NCBI GenBank assembly: GCA_037893245.1
Contig: JBAIAA010001105.1
Coordinates: 186,001-250,000 of the forward strand
DNA: 64,000 bases
Source: Crossaster papposus
Taxonomy: Eukaryota > Echinodermata > Asteroidea > Velatida > Solasteridae
Direction of reading: 5' to 3'
How positions within the stretch are numbered: the first letter of the stretch is position 1; the number at the start of each line of letters is the position of its first letter. Positions 23,473-35,872 of this stretch are shown here, piece by piece. The translations under genes were made by a program, and so were the position numbers. Under the pieces are notes generated by a model. It was not told where the DNA came from. It did no database searches and saw only the letters and a list, made by a program, of their open reading frames with translations.

Positions 23473-24498
23473 TAACAGAGCCATAAAATTAGGCCCTGGG
23501 CAACGGGAAGCGGCTTCACCAGCCTCGACTCCATGGGCGCGTGCGCGTTCCTTCACTAACCCCTGGCCGTGAGGAATGCGTAAACGACGCTGACTGGCTA
23601 TTTAGTGCGTACTAGACTGCGCGCGTATTTCGTAAACTGCACGCCCTGAATGTAATGCGCGCGCGTGTTCCTGAACGCACGTCACGTATGAACATTTTTT
23701 CAATTCTTCGTCTTACCTGTACAATATGGATTTTAAAGCCTCGTTGTTTTTTTGCCCAAAACCCGTTTCTAACGTTTTAGATGGACGACAGAGGTACGTA
23801 AATGTAATATAAATCCTTGCTAAATGTTTGAAAGGATTAATTCTACAAAATAACAATTACAAAACGTTAAAGATGGCGTCGCGCGGTAAACGTCATATCT
23901 CTACGACGCGTCGCAGCTGCGACGCGTCGTGAAATAGATTTCACGAAACACATCGTACGTGCACGCACTCGTAGGTGTATTTATAGCACAAAACAGCGAC
24001 TGTTGTATGTACCTATTCAACGCACAGTAAATAGCCGTCTGGTATTCAGCAAAGAGTCGTCGAATTTCTTCTCGCAAAGCTTTAAACATGTAAATCAAAA
24101 TGGCTGACGTACGATGCAATTTTAACGAAAAACAAGCTTGTTGGGACCTCTAGCTAATTTAAAATTTCAAGTGCACTATTCAAGGTTTATTCATGACTAC
24201 GATGAATGTTTCATTTACAACTTCCAACACATTGTCTGAATATTCTAGTCTCGTTTGTTTTTTATTTCTATGGCGTAAAACTGGCTATGAAAAGACGCAT
24301 CTTATTTTACGACGACCCAAAAACACTTCGTAACTTACGATGTTTTACTTGCCGTTGTCAAGGTATTTGCGACGCATTGAACGCATCGTAACTTTAGTGT
24401 AATGGATCGTACGACGCATCGCGAGATGCGACGCGTTACTCTTTGTAACTCGAGTCGCGACGCGTCGCAAAGTTTAGTGAAATCGGGTGCAGGGGTAC
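23473..24498. other. Intronic repeat-derived DNA, no gene recognised
   Basis: Contains several palindromic GACGCGTCGCAGCTGCGACGCGTCG-like words near 23905-23930 and 24415-24475, probably arms of another inverted-repeat element. No end or duplication could be fixed. Confidence 0.4.
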
Positions 24499-24977
24499 GG
24501 GCCGTGTACGAAACGGGTGTCTAGAGCTACAGCTACAGCTATTATCTGCGCCGGCCATTTTGTAGCGCTGTTCAAAATGCCGTCTAGAGCTACAGCTACG
24601 GCTACAACGTCACAAAAGTTTAGCCGTAAAAAAAGGTGTCTAGCTCAGGCAAAACAAAATAGCGGCAGCACTAACGTTAATTTTGGAGCAAATTTTCGTT
24701 CATTTTTCAATGATAGTGCATCGAATTGAAACCAACAGATCGTCAAATACGTCAATATCATCAGGTATTTCGACTGGCTGTAAACAAACTTTGCGTAACA
24801 TGATCTAGCAGACGATAATTGTTGTAAATTCTTCAAGCATCGCTTGGGGCGCAATAACTAGCCGTATAGGCTCTACTGTAGCCGCGTCCGAATTCAATTT
24901 ACCTTAGCGCCTACGTAGACGTAACTGTAGCTTTAGACGTAGATCGTAGCTCTAGATACTCGTTTCGGACACAGCCT
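24499..24977. mobile_element. About 480-bp TIR element
   Basis: The left end GGGCCGTGTACGAAACGGGT and the right end (complement AGGCTGTGTCCGAAACGAGT) are imperfect inverted repeats, followed by TCTAGAGCTAC on both sides. Target duplication not resolved. A second word, CTAGAGCTACAGCTACGGCT, recurs inside at 24583-24602. Confidence 0.6.
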
Positions 24978-25200
24978 AAGATCGCGCAAGGTATGGTGGG
25001 GAAAAATGGCGCAGCAAGAACGTAGCCATTGTAACGAGGTTGCGGCTTCACATACTTATGTGAAGGTAATTCACGGCATTCTGGGTAGCGTATTCTTGAA
25101 CACATATATAGTTATGTGTGTAAATATATCGTCCATCGTGGGCCCCATATTGTTCCTCTTTTCCTACGTCAACTGTTTGAATGTGGATACAAACTAAACC

Positions 25201-25480
25201 AGCGCACACTCATGGGCACAACGTTTCTACATTCATACTCAACGTTTCGGTAAGTATGATCTTTCCGTTGTCAGGAGACTGAGGGATTCCAACGGTGAAG
25301 TGTAAATTGTGAAGAAAGATGCAACCCAGGGATACTCATGCAGGACGTGGAGGATGCGCTTGATGTATCACTTAAGTGTATCACCTAAGTATAGCGGGAG
25401 GGTAATGGAACTATAGGGCCCTATAAGTAGTTGGCTTTGGTAGAGACATGAGTATCACTGAAAACCCCATTCTTGTGTTG
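25201..25480. repeat. Short relative of the 49.0-54.2 kb inverted-repeat element
   Basis: Matches the left border (49020-49260: gaagaaagatgcaac, gtggaggatgcgcttgatg) and, at its end, the right border (gtgttgaatgaacac, compare 54207) of the large element in gene 2 intron 2, without the middle. It is therefore a deleted or recombined copy at the equivalent intron position. Sequence after 25480 is parallel to 54560-54760. Confidence 0.65.
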
Positions 25481-26579
25481 AATGAACACGCGAGCGTGTA
25501 GCGCGAAGCCAATTGCCCACAACATTTTGGGTTATAGATGTTCTGTGGTGCAATCTGAGGTGATTCCTGGCCACTTTCCTATGAAATAAATGACGTAATA
25601 TAATACATGTACATCTATGCTACCGATTTTCGGACGTTTCTTCTTCTTTTTGCAATGAAATCAATTGTGCTCAGCAGCCCAAGGGGGAGGCGGTTGCAAC
25701 CGTTGCCCCCAACCGTTGGTCCAACGCTGTGGGGAGGGGGCATGTTTACGGCTGCAGAACCAACCTTCAAAATGATCGCAATATCGTAATTTAAACAGGG
25801 ACAAGTGTCTTATATCCTCAATGACTCCTCAGCCGGCAAGGCATTTAATTATTAGAGTTCTGCGTTTTACCGAGGCACGTTTTTCAGCTGGATTAGATGC
25901 GTGCGATATAATGTAGGGCCGAGTCCGACACGTTTCAATAGAGTCGCGGCCTTCTCCAGTCGCCGCGGTTAAAAACTAAAAACTAAGCAACTAAACACAA
26001 CTAGTTTTGACCATAACATTGTCAACATTCAAGCAAATACCCATCAAAACGAGCGAAAATAACTGCGACCCTCACCAATCAAGCAAGACAGTTTAAATCT
26101 GCATGTGTATTTCCTACAAGCCTTCGTAAAAATCACTCAACTTTCTCCGATAAAATATTATGTCAACGATGGGGGTGTTCGTAAACACTTGCGATTTATC
26201 CAAGGCGTTCATATATCTTCAGTTAATTTGCATATAATAGTGGCTGCGTGAGGTCGTTGTTTGAGCTCCGATTACCGCTGCGCTGTACATACGGACGGGT
26301 AACGATGAACGCCTTGACAAAGGCTAAGGACATAGTGGCCTTTTAACCCTTTGCATGCTACAAATCAGTGTACTGAGTATTCCCTCCCTGCTGGAATGTT
26401 TGTGTGTACATACTAAAAATAGTCATCTGTGCATTAAATTGCTTTTTTCTCATTGAAGAATTTGTTGTATCACAAAACATTTAATTATTTGTAGAATAAA
26501 AGATTTACAAGTTATTGATCCAATCATGATGTATATGCCATTTTTATAGTAAAAGTTACCAAATTTTTAAGTCCATGTG

Positions 26580-26625
26580 TACCGTCTGTACATAAGAAAG
26601 AAATTCATGACCGTGAACTCGTTAA
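26580..26625. repeat. Direct repeat, left copy (partner at 28608-28652)
   Basis: About 45 bases with the core GTACCGTCTGTACATAAGAAA and AATTCATGA..GTGAACTCG are repeated 2 kb to the right with a few changes. They may mark the ends of an unrecognised insertion, but no inverted or LTR structure supports that. Confidence 0.6.
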
Positions 26626-26715
26626 CTTCTCTAACTCCGCCTGCTCTGATTCATTCTCCACATCTTTAAACTACTCTTGTGACGTCACTCTATTCAGAAA
26701 AGTGTCGATTATTTT

Positions 26716-26745
26716 AAAGAATGTACAGTTAACTGTACATTCTTT
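26716..26745. repeat. Perfect 30-base palindrome
   Basis: AAAGAATGTACAGTT followed by its exact complement. Centre GTTAAC. Short, A/T-rich, function unknown. Confidence 0.85.
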
Positions 26746-28216
26746 TAAGAATCAACAGAAAAGGAACGACTCAATGGACACAGAAATTGCTATTGTTATA
26801 TTTATTACAACTTGGTAAGAGCTATGTTGACAGTTTCTCTAGAGCTTTCAACAATTAATGGTCTTGGAGGTCTCTTTGCCGTGTCGACGCGCTTATGCGG
26901 TTTCAACCTGGCTGACTGCTCTCCTACGGTCCTCACTGGTTCTGGCCACCGAAGCCCTTGTTGTAGAGACGAGATGCTGCCACGCTCGATCGATCCCGTA
27001 TGGAGTGGTTCGTCCAAAAGCCTTGTTGCAAATATTTGCCACAACCTGGGATATCAACAATAACAAAAATAAAATAAAATGGATGCGCCAAACCGCATGT
27101 AACAAATTGCATCAAGGTTTGTCTAAAACATTCGAAATTGAAAATGGCCCAAGAACTTATTACGACTAAGAAAACAAATGGAGGATAAACCTTTTTATTA
27201 GCAAGGTCGAAGCGATGGTTTGCAATTTAAAATATGTACATTTCTTGTAAATGGGAATAATTTTCGACGGAGATAGGTCATAGTTATATAATACGTTCGA
27301 AGGTCCTAAAAAGTACTACTAATGCACAACTTTAAAAGGGCTGGTATAACGTATAACACGTACACGTAGTACATTCGCTAACTCGCCCATGTTGTCCTGT
27401 CCTGTCGTATACCCGTGTAGCAAAAACGGCAGAAAAACCAACAGAAATTTGTTTTGTTCCGAGTCTGGTTTGACGTGTGATAATGAAACCGTTCAGGGTT
27501 TAACAAAAGGCTGGTATACTTTCGACACGGGATAATGACTACTGACGCTATTGTTACACCATAAAAAGGGCTAAAATTGGTAAAAATAATAAGCCAAAAT
27601 TAGCTGCTGATGAGAGCTAAGCCAAATGTTGGGAATAACAAGTTCTTGTTTCATTTTCTTGCTTATTTTCCATCATTACCTGATCCGTTATAGGAGTCTA
27701 AATCAGCCACGAGTAGTAGGAAGTTTCTTCACCTCTGAATCTGCCGCTTTAGTATAAATCCTCATTGGAGTATAAATCCTCATCGAATATGTCCCAAAAT
27801 ACTGGTGTAAATCACCATCAAAATAAAATGGCGAGTCAGTTCTTGAGGTGACACAACATATCTCCCAACGTATTCCTACTCAAAAATATGTACGGATCCT
27901 CACTGGAAGACATATTAGCGGAGTTAGCAGAGACACACCCGACGCACGAATGTATGGCATCAAATGACTTCGATGTCGAAAGTACTGGGCATTTTAAACA
28001 CCCTCATTTTACCCAACCTTTATTCAATTGTTTGGTTACGCAACACAGAGACTAGACAGGACAAAGCTTTCACATTCCTTAGTAGCTTGCACCACTGAAC
28101 AATGGAATTAAATCGTCTCATACATTAAAGCATTAGTAAGAATTGACACTTGTTGTTCCTTTTAAATATTGACAATGGGTGTAAAAGGGACGTAGTTTAA
28201 GTCGGAGAAACGACTC

Positions 28217-28304
28217 AAAAGGTGGACATTCTTTAATTCAAATTAGGCTCGGACGCTGCGCGTCCGCGTCCTCGCCCATTCGAATCAAAGAATGTCCACT
28301 TTTT
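28217..28304. repeat. Short inverted repeat around a GC-rich core
   Basis: Arms AAGGTGGACATTCTTTAATTC and the near-complement GAATCAAAGAATGTCCACTTT enclose a GC-rich core (ctcggacgctgcgcgtccg). Possibly a small MITE. Confidence 0.6.
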
Positions 28305-28607
28305 CGTCATTTCTTCTTAACATTATCTGCAGCCTCTGCTCCAGCGCGATCCTCTAGCTCTCCAGCCGTTGTTTCCTCTGCAGCTGTTTCATCTTTAGTT
28401 TCGACATCACCAGCCTCGCTTTCGCCTCCTTGTGCTTGACGTTTGATGTAGCACTGCACCTCGAACTTGAGTCTGACAAGTGTGACGCAACTAGGCCACA
28501 TTCACCTGCAGCATCTTCCTTTTCTGGCTGTAAGGGCGTGGTCTCAACATTGCCCTCTTCCATACTTTCAATGTCTTATTTGTTGGGCCAACAGTCGTTA
28601 ACTTATA

Positions 28608-28652
28608 TGTACCGTCTGTACATAAGAAAGGAATTCATGAGCGTGAACTCGC
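28608..28652. repeat. Direct repeat, right copy (partner at 26580-26625)
   Basis: See the left copy; same orientation, about 2 kb apart. Confidence 0.6.
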
Positions 28653-29730
28653 TTTACGTGTAATCTTTATTTTCCTCCTCCTATGGTATAGCGTACAGTC
28701 TGGTGTAGATTACATCGTATCGGTAGCTTTCATTAACTTATCAGCATACATTCATTAACATAGTGTAACTTAGCGTTGCGTAGCTTATCCTAGCTGGCTA
28801 ACTTATCCTAGCTGCGTATGCGTGTATGTGCGTAGGGGTGTATGTGCGTGTGCGATTAACTGCAATTAAAAAACACAAAATATACAGGCCTTAAGTTTCA
28901 TGCATAAACAATATAAAGAGATAACAGATTAAATCATCAATGTAACTAAACTAACAAAGAAAAACCTTGAAGTATCATATTAACCGAAAACAATTCCAGG
29001 ATTGTCTTGTTGACAAACTTAATTCATTTGAACAAATACTAAAACAAGAACCTTGTATTCGTATTCACATGTAGTTTAGTTAAAACCCGACACCGTAGAT
29101 GATTATCAGAAACAGGTCACATATTTATCCCTTTAACCAATAATCGCCTAATCAAACCTCATTTCCTAGAATTTAGGGTATATCAGCATCAATGTTGTTA
29201 TTAAGTAAAACACTTATTGACTGTATAGGAACTCCTATTCTACAGGTTTATTTTCAGCTAAACTTCACTGTGGGCCCAATTGTTTCAATTATATACTACT
29301 CCATGAAACTACAAACTTGAAATGCTACGTGGCAGTCGACAGCAATTCCTAAAATACAAGCCGCTCCTTGGTCTACATACTAAACTTGCCCTACAGGCCA
29401 TGACCTATGGCCTGGCCTGGCTTCGATTTACCTACATCTACTGGTGTACTTATTATTTATTACCTTGGACTTATACCAATCTTACCCTGGAATTACACTT
29501 GACCTCAAGGTTATGACCAATGGCCCCTGCCTGGATTTATACCGATTATATGCCCTGTGATGTACATGACCTAAAATACTGAGTAGTTGTACTCGCCGTA
29601 ACAACATGGTTGTTTACGATGAAAAGCCGCATCTCCGCCATCTTGCATTATTCGCGGCCGCTTGGCGATCATTACCACCCGCCCGTGATCGTTGTTGTCC
29701 GGCGGTGCCATGGCTTGATCTACCGCTAAA

Positions 29731-30920
29731 GCCCCTTTCACACTAGACGATTTCCCCGGCAATTTCCCGGGGAATTGCCGGGGAATTTCGGTCGGTCTGT
29801 TCACACTACCAAAGAAATCCCCGGGAAACTGCTTTTCCCCTGGAAATATTTACCCCTGCTCGGGAGTAGAGTTAAAGGAGAAATCCCCGTGGTTTAACGT
29901 TTTTCCCGGGGAAAAGCAACTAGTGTGAACGTCGCAGAGTTTGAACTTACCCACCTTTTTGCGTCCACGGGTAATCTCGAAAGGTCACAGGGTCACAAAT
30001 AGCGCGCCAAATAATTCGCGCGGTGACTTAGTATTGGGTGCGTTCGTTTAGCTCACCCGGGGCGCCCCGGGTAAGCCCCGCGCCGTTCTTTTAGCTCTGA
30101 CGTGTACTCGTGGCTAGGCACGGGTCAGCCACCAGAAACCCTGCTCCCGTAGCAGGGTCTCTGGTGGAATGACGTCACACGCATGCGTAGTCGAGTCGAC
30201 GACGTCTAGGGCGGCGTAAAGATGGCGGAAAGGTAAATATTTTGTTGCAAAATATTCCGATTTTTCATTTATTTTGTAGGTTTGTTGTTGTTGTATTTGA
30301 AATGCATGCAACTAAAAAATACAACCATGCAGAACATTTAGTGGAAAACACGAGTGCGTTCGATTAGCTTCCACTCGTGCCATCCCCCGAGTGTTAACCC
30401 TAACTCCCCCGGGTAAGCTAATCGAACGCACCCATTGTAGTACCTCTCAAACTTTTCGTAAATATATTTACAGTTAAGTACAAAAGACAAATAATAACGT
30501 TTTTAAAAAATTTAAAGAATATGAGCAAAATGAATGGTTTTAATATTTAATAAAAGAAGTGTCGTAAACAAGACTGTGTTTAGCTTCCTTCTCGTGTACG
30601 TGTATTTATAATGTCCCATGTGGTTAGGTACCAGTCTTCTAATTTTTTTATCCGCATGATGCGCGGCGCGGCATTGTGGGATTGGACTCAGTCCGCCCAC
30701 AATTCATTTGGGAACTTCCTGATGGGCGCCCTCAGTTTACACATTTCCCGGGGTTTGATGGCCAGTGTGAAACGACCGTGTATATTCCCGGGAGTGTCCC
30801 CGGGAGTTACTAAAAGGGTCTAAATGTGAACGGTTGCTGGGGTGTTGGTGGGGTAAAAAATCCCCGGAAATTTCCCGGGAATTTTTTTCCCGGGGATTGG
30901 CTCTGCAGTGTGAAAAGGGC
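29731..30920. mobile_element. 1.2 kb TIR element, ends GCCCCTTTCACACT
   Basis: Left end GCCCCTTTCACACT and right end AGTGTGAAAAGGGC are inverted. Many CCCGGGGAA palindromic words lie next to both ends. No transposase. Target duplication unclear. Another element is nested at 30036-30433. Confidence 0.65.
30036..30433. mobile_element. Nested 400-bp TIR element, ends GGGTGCGTTCG
   Basis: Left end GGGTGCGTTCGTTTAGCTCA and right end complement GGGTGCGTTCGATTAGCTTA are inverted repeats; CCCGGGG follows on both sides. No ORF of interest. Confidence 0.65.
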
Positions 30921-31339
30921 GATTCAGTTTCAGACATTGTCATCACCATAGTCGATTTCACTCCCTGCCAAAACCTCTTCAAAGTCCCATCCTACGTTCT
31001 CAAAAATCTCCCTAAAAGCATCATCGGCATCCATAACATTATTAGGTAAATCAGGTGAAGAACGTACAACGTTCAAATGAAGTTTTTGAGAGATTTTTCA
31101 AGAAAGGTTTTGCTGATTACACGTTGAAAATGCAGTCCATAGATTGACAATGCCATACAATACCCCATGCAGGTCAGGGGTTATGATCACGTGATTTATT
31201 TGGACACTAAATGCTGCATACTATCTGGGCGCACATATGCGCCTATAGCAGTGTGGGAATACAAGGCGCGGGCGCAAATATGCGCCTATATGGCATGCAA
31301 AGGCTTAATACGATTAGTCCCATTTGTAAATATATACTA
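30921..31339. other. Intronic sequence left of the Helitron array
   Basis: No gene seen. The last part (tccc/atttgtaaat) is equivalent to 54800-54815, the empty site next to exon 2 of gene 2. Confidence 0.5.
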
Positions 31340-32814
31340 TCTATACTATAAAAGATGACAAATGCGCCATCTTGTCCCTGGGCGCCGCCATCTTGGAACG
31401 CAGGGCCGCGCCATCTTGGAACACAGGGCCGCGCCATCTTGGCGCGTGGTTGGCGCCATGTTGGCTTTTGGTCGGGCGACTCGTCGCCGCGCGTGTGTGC
31501 CGCCGGCGTCGGTGCGGCGGGGTGCCGGATCGTTCGCGACGGGGAATCCCCCGGGGAATAAGATTTAAAAAAAAATCGTATTCGTCCGAAGTGAGATTTA
31601 GAAGAAACGGACGTTACCGATAAACGCGTAATCGCTTTTCGATTGCCTGTTGATGTCTGTGGGCCTTTTTGCGTGAACTATTGCGTTATTTTTGCATTGT
31701 CCTTGCCCGGAGTTCGGGCCGAAGCCTTCCCGAAATCGTACTACCGTAACTCGGTTGCCAAATTGTTGGCTGTTTGCGATTAAGCGGCGGCTACATGCGT
31801 TACGCGAAGCCTTCGCAAATTAATTGTATCCGCCTTGCTTGCGCGGTGGCCGAGTTGGTGCCGAGTTTGTTGTTCGCGATTGGGCGGCCCGTCCCGTGTT
31901 ATTTGAGCTGATGCCCCGAGCGCTTTATACATGTACTCCCTTGGTTATTGCGGAGTTTGAGCGCCAGCTTTGTTTTCGGCTTCGAATTCCGTGCGCGCCG
32001 ACAACTTTCAGTCACAGCTTGGGAACGTTAAAAAATGATTTATTCATTTCGTGTTGCCTTTTGGCCAAATTTCTTTGCTTCACATTGTCGATACTTAAAT
32101 ATTACAACATTATCTGTCTCAAAACACTCCGAAACATATCGCTATTGCCTCAATTTCAACTTTGATCGTGCAAAATGTCGCGAAATTGTTTGGCGATGGT
32201 GGATATGAATACGCAATTTAGAAACGTGACTGCGTTACGTCAGTTGAGGGCGCACTGTCAGATGGCCGGCCTGTTGGGTTTTTTAATCACGATTTTCACG
32301 ATGATGTAAACTCAGAAATCCCGAAGTGGTTCGTATTCAGTTTCCCGTACGATTCCTGTTAAAAAATCACGAGACGCAGGCAGCATGCAAGCGAAGATAG
32401 ACTGCCTATTGAGTATTATTAGTTCGAAAGTCGGGAAGTATTTTTTACAAAGATTGTTTGTTATTCAGAGTCGATGGTATTCTACGGAGCCCCTAAAGGG
32501 ACATATGACGAATAAAAATCACCGTTACGAAATAATTTGAGTATTTTATTTCGTGCACTCAAAGTAACTTATTTCGTGAGCTCGAAATGTTGTCGTGGCC
32601 ACGAAATGACTTCGTGCGCTCCAAGAATATCTGTTCGTGAGCTCGAAATAATTTCGTGCGCTCGAAATAATTTCTAGCTGGTACTCTACTCGCTAAGTTT
32701 CGCGATTTGTTTGTCATACAATCCATTATGTTTTTAAGACGTCAACAAGGTGTATCTATAAGTTACAATTTCACCCAGCTAGCAGGTGCCGCGCGAAGCG
32801 CGTCATCCTGCTAG
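31340..32814 (+). mobile_element. Non-autonomous Helitron, unit 1 of a tandem array
   Basis: It begins TCTATACTATAAAAGATG after an A and ends in CTAG. A GC-rich hairpin precedes the end (AGGTGCCGCGCGAAGCGCG...). These are the hallmarks of Helitron ends: 5' TC, 3' CTRR, subterminal hairpin, insertion at A/T. No Rep/helicase ORF is present. The first 130 bases hold several CGCCATCTTGG words. The 3' half has recurring TTTCGTGAGCTCGAAAT-type words. The end directly abuts unit 2. Confidence 0.82.
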
Positions 32815-35800
32815 TCTATACTATAAAAGATGAAAAATGCGCCATCTTGTCCCTGGGCGCCGCCATCTTGGAACACAGGGCCGCGCCATCTTGGCGTCTG
32901 GGCGGCGCCATGTTGGTCGGGCGACTCGGCGCCGTGCGTGTGTGCCGCCGGCGTCGGTGCGGCGGGGTATAAGATTTTGTTTAACTCATATTCGTCCGTG
33001 GTGAGATTTAGGAGAAACAGACGTTACTGGTAAACGTGTAGTCGCTTTTCGATTGCCAATTCGGGCGATTCACAATGCAGTGCGCCACCAAGCGTTTGAC
33101 TCAAAAGAGCCACTTTTAAACTTTACGGTCGACTTCTTCCGTATATCATACTGTAGTGAAATATCTATTCTTCATTGTTCACGCGAGGTACAACACAAAC
33201 ATAAATGTATCCGGAAGCGTCGTTGATTAAAACATTGTTATTTGCAGAAAAAAATTGGAACTTTAATCGTGCGCGTCCAAAAAGACGTAAAAACTGATGA
33301 GTTCATGCAAATGAATACCGTTTTTCAAACTGATGCCGACTTTCTCCCATGATGCACTACGGGTATAACAGGATTTGCGCCTCCAACGGCAGCTTCTAGG
33401 TATTGTGAATCGCTCGAATTGATGTGTGTGGGCCTTTTTGCGTAAACTATTGCATTATTTTTGCATTGTCCTTGCCGGAGTTCGTATCCCGTTGCTCGGT
33501 TGTCGAATTGTTGGCTGTTCACGATTGGGCGGCAGCTATTGTGTTACACATACACAAAGCCTTCGCTAATTGTATCCGCCTTGCTCGTGCTGTGGCCGAG
33601 TTGTTGCCGAGTTGGCTGTTCGCGATTGGGCGGCGCATCCCGTGTTATTTGAGCTGGTGCCCCGCTTTATACTCCCTTGGTTATTGCAGAGTTTCCTGGA
33701 AACATATAGTATACCAGTTGAGCGCCAGCTTCGTTTTCGGCTTCGAATTCTTGCGCGTTGACCACTTTGTACTCACAGGTTTGGAACGTTAAAAAAATGA
33801 TTTATTCCTTTCGCGTTGCCTTTCGGGCAAATTTCTCCCTTTCACATTGTCGATACTTAAATATTACAACATTATCTCTGTAAAAACACTCCGAAACATA
33901 CACTGCAAAAACTGTGGTGTTAAAATTTTAACACCAATGTTTTTTTAATCTTTTGGAATGAAAATTGGTGTTAAAATGAAGTAAAATGATTCTTGAAGTA
34001 TTAGTTTCAAATCCAGTACTGGTGTTACGTACTTTTGGTGTTAAATTTGACCTAGTGCGCATGCGTGTGTGAAATAAAGCCCTCTGATTGGTCGAGAAGG
34101 AATTATGCGATATGTTAACAATAGTCGATGTTAAATTGTTGTATTTAGTCCAAAAATTCATTTTTTTACCATAATATGTAATTATTTAAACGATTCCATG
34201 ATTGAATTTTGATTTTTGTGCAAACATAGTTAAAAATTCGCGTTACATTTTACTCGTTTTCAAATTTTGACATTATTCATAAAAACTAGCTGTGACATCG
34301 TCGTGGACAAAAACGCGTAGTATAAAACTAACAACGGCAATGGCTATGTGTGTAGTACGTATTCAGTAGGAATAGGTTATTATTGTATATGAATGTGTAA
34401 TAAGTCAGTTCTTGGTAATATTTCATTACGTAATTTGTCCATGCAGTTAATATGTACAACATTATAGTGTTAAAACAGTACATCTTTTCGCTAGAATGAC
34501 GAGCAAATGACGTGATATCCGCGTGAAATTTTGCTATCAGGGTGTACACCAAAATTGGTGTTAAAACAATTTGATTCCCAAAATGGTGTTACTTAACACC
34601 GAAATCCTTGCCCAAAATGGATACCGAGAAAGAATTAAATTTTACACCAGTGGTGTTAATTTTAACACCGCAGTTTTTGCAGTGTATCGCTATTGCGCAA
34701 ATGTTAACGTTCATCGTGCACAAATATCGCGAAATGATGTCGATCGTGGATATGAATATGCAATTTAGAAACGGGACTGCATTACGTCAGTTGAGGGCGC
34801 ACTGTCAGATGGCCGGCCTGTTGGTTTTTTTAATTATGATTTTCACGATATAAAATCAGAAATCCCGAAGTGGTTCGTATTGTTTCCCGTACGATTCCTG
34901 TTAAAAACCATGAGACGAGAAAAGATGGACTGCCTATTGAGTATTATTAGTTCGGAAGTTGGGAAGTATTTTTTTATTCAGAGTCAATGGTATTCTACGG
35001 AGCCCCTAAAAGGACATGTTACGAATATAAATCACCGTTACGAAATAATTTGAGTTTTTTATTTCGTGCACTCAAAATAACTTATTTCGTGAGCTCGGAA
35101 TGTTTTCGTGGCTACGAAATGACTCCGTGCTCTCCAAAAGAATCTGTTCGTGAGCTCGAAATAATTTCGTGCGCTCGAAATCGCGGTTTGTTTGTCATCG
35201 CTATTGCCTCATAATTACCTTTGATCGTGCAAAAATGTCGCGAAATTGTATGGCGATCGTGGATATGAATATATGCAATTTAGAAACGTGACGGACTCGT
35301 TTCGGACGCGTTTCGGACTCGGCTTTGCCTCCGAATTCCTGCGCGTCGACCATTTACAGTTTTGGAACGTAAAAACAATGGTTTATTCCTTTCGTGTTGC
35401 CTTCGGGACAAATTTCTTCCTTTCACATTGTCAATACTTAAATTTTACAACATTATCTCTCTAAAAACACTCCTAAAATATATCGCTATTGCCTCAATTT
35501 TAACTTTGATCGTGCGAAAATGTCGCGAAATTGTATGGCGATCGTGGATATGAATATATGAGAAACGTGACTGTATTACGCAGATTGTTTTTATTTAGAG
35601 TCAATGGTATCCTACGGAGCCCCTAAAGGGACATATGACGAATACAAATCACCGTGACGAAATCATTTGATTATTTCATTTCTTGCGCTCGAAACCATTT
35701 CGTGCCCACTAAATGATTTCGTGCGCTCAAAAAAACATTGTCGTGAGCTCGAAATTTTCTCCGTTTATTTGTCATACAATCCATTATGTTTTTAGGACGT

Positions 35801-35872
35801 CAACAAGGTGTATCTATACGTTACGATTCCACCCAGCTAGCGGGTGCCGCGCGAAGCGCGGCATTCCGCTAG
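32815..35872 (+). mobile_element. Non-autonomous Helitron, unit 2
   Basis: Starts TCTATACTATAAAAGATG immediately after the CTAG of unit 1. Ends in CTAG at 35869-35872 with hairpin GCGGGTGCCGCGC-gaa-GCGCGGCATTCCGC. It carries a later MITE (33901-34684) and internal partial duplications: the word 'gcaatttagaaacg' recurs at about 34757 and 35275. Confidence 0.8.
33901..34684. mobile_element. MITE with CACTGCAAAAACT ends and TA duplication
   Basis: The Helitron empty sequence 'gaaacatatcgctattg' is present elsewhere in the array. Here it is split with TA repeated on both sides. The ends are CACTGCAAAAACTG and CAGTTTTTGCAGTG, and GGTGTTAAAATTTTAACACC-type palindromes follow inward. The TA target suggests a Tc1/mariner-like origin. 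No transposase. Confidence 0.8.

Larger units (their letters stand above)
25481..29730. other. Intron 2 of gene 1, no gene recognised
   Basis: To about 25680 it is ancestral intron shared with gene 2. Beyond that nothing was recognised apart from the palindrome at 26716-26745, the direct repeats at 26580-26625 and 28608-28652, and the hairpin at 28217-28304. Short ORFs at 26812-27169 and 28307-28563 have no recognised domain. Confidence 0.45.

Noticed and set aside
26812-27169. Overlapping ORFs up to 103 codons on both strands
   Set aside because: Open on both strands with no recognisable domain or splice support.
28307-28563. Glu/Ala-rich minus-strand ORFs
   Set aside because: Two overlapping frames of low-complexity sequence; could be a remnant of something but no family is identifiable.
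26580-28652. LTR retrotransposon bounded by direct repeats
   Set aside because: Repeats are only about 45 bases, lack TG...CA ends, and no gag/pol similarity lies between them.
31824-32165. 113-codon ORF in Helitron unit 1
   Set aside because: No Rep/helicase or other motif; related ORFs in the other units change frame. Taken as chance.
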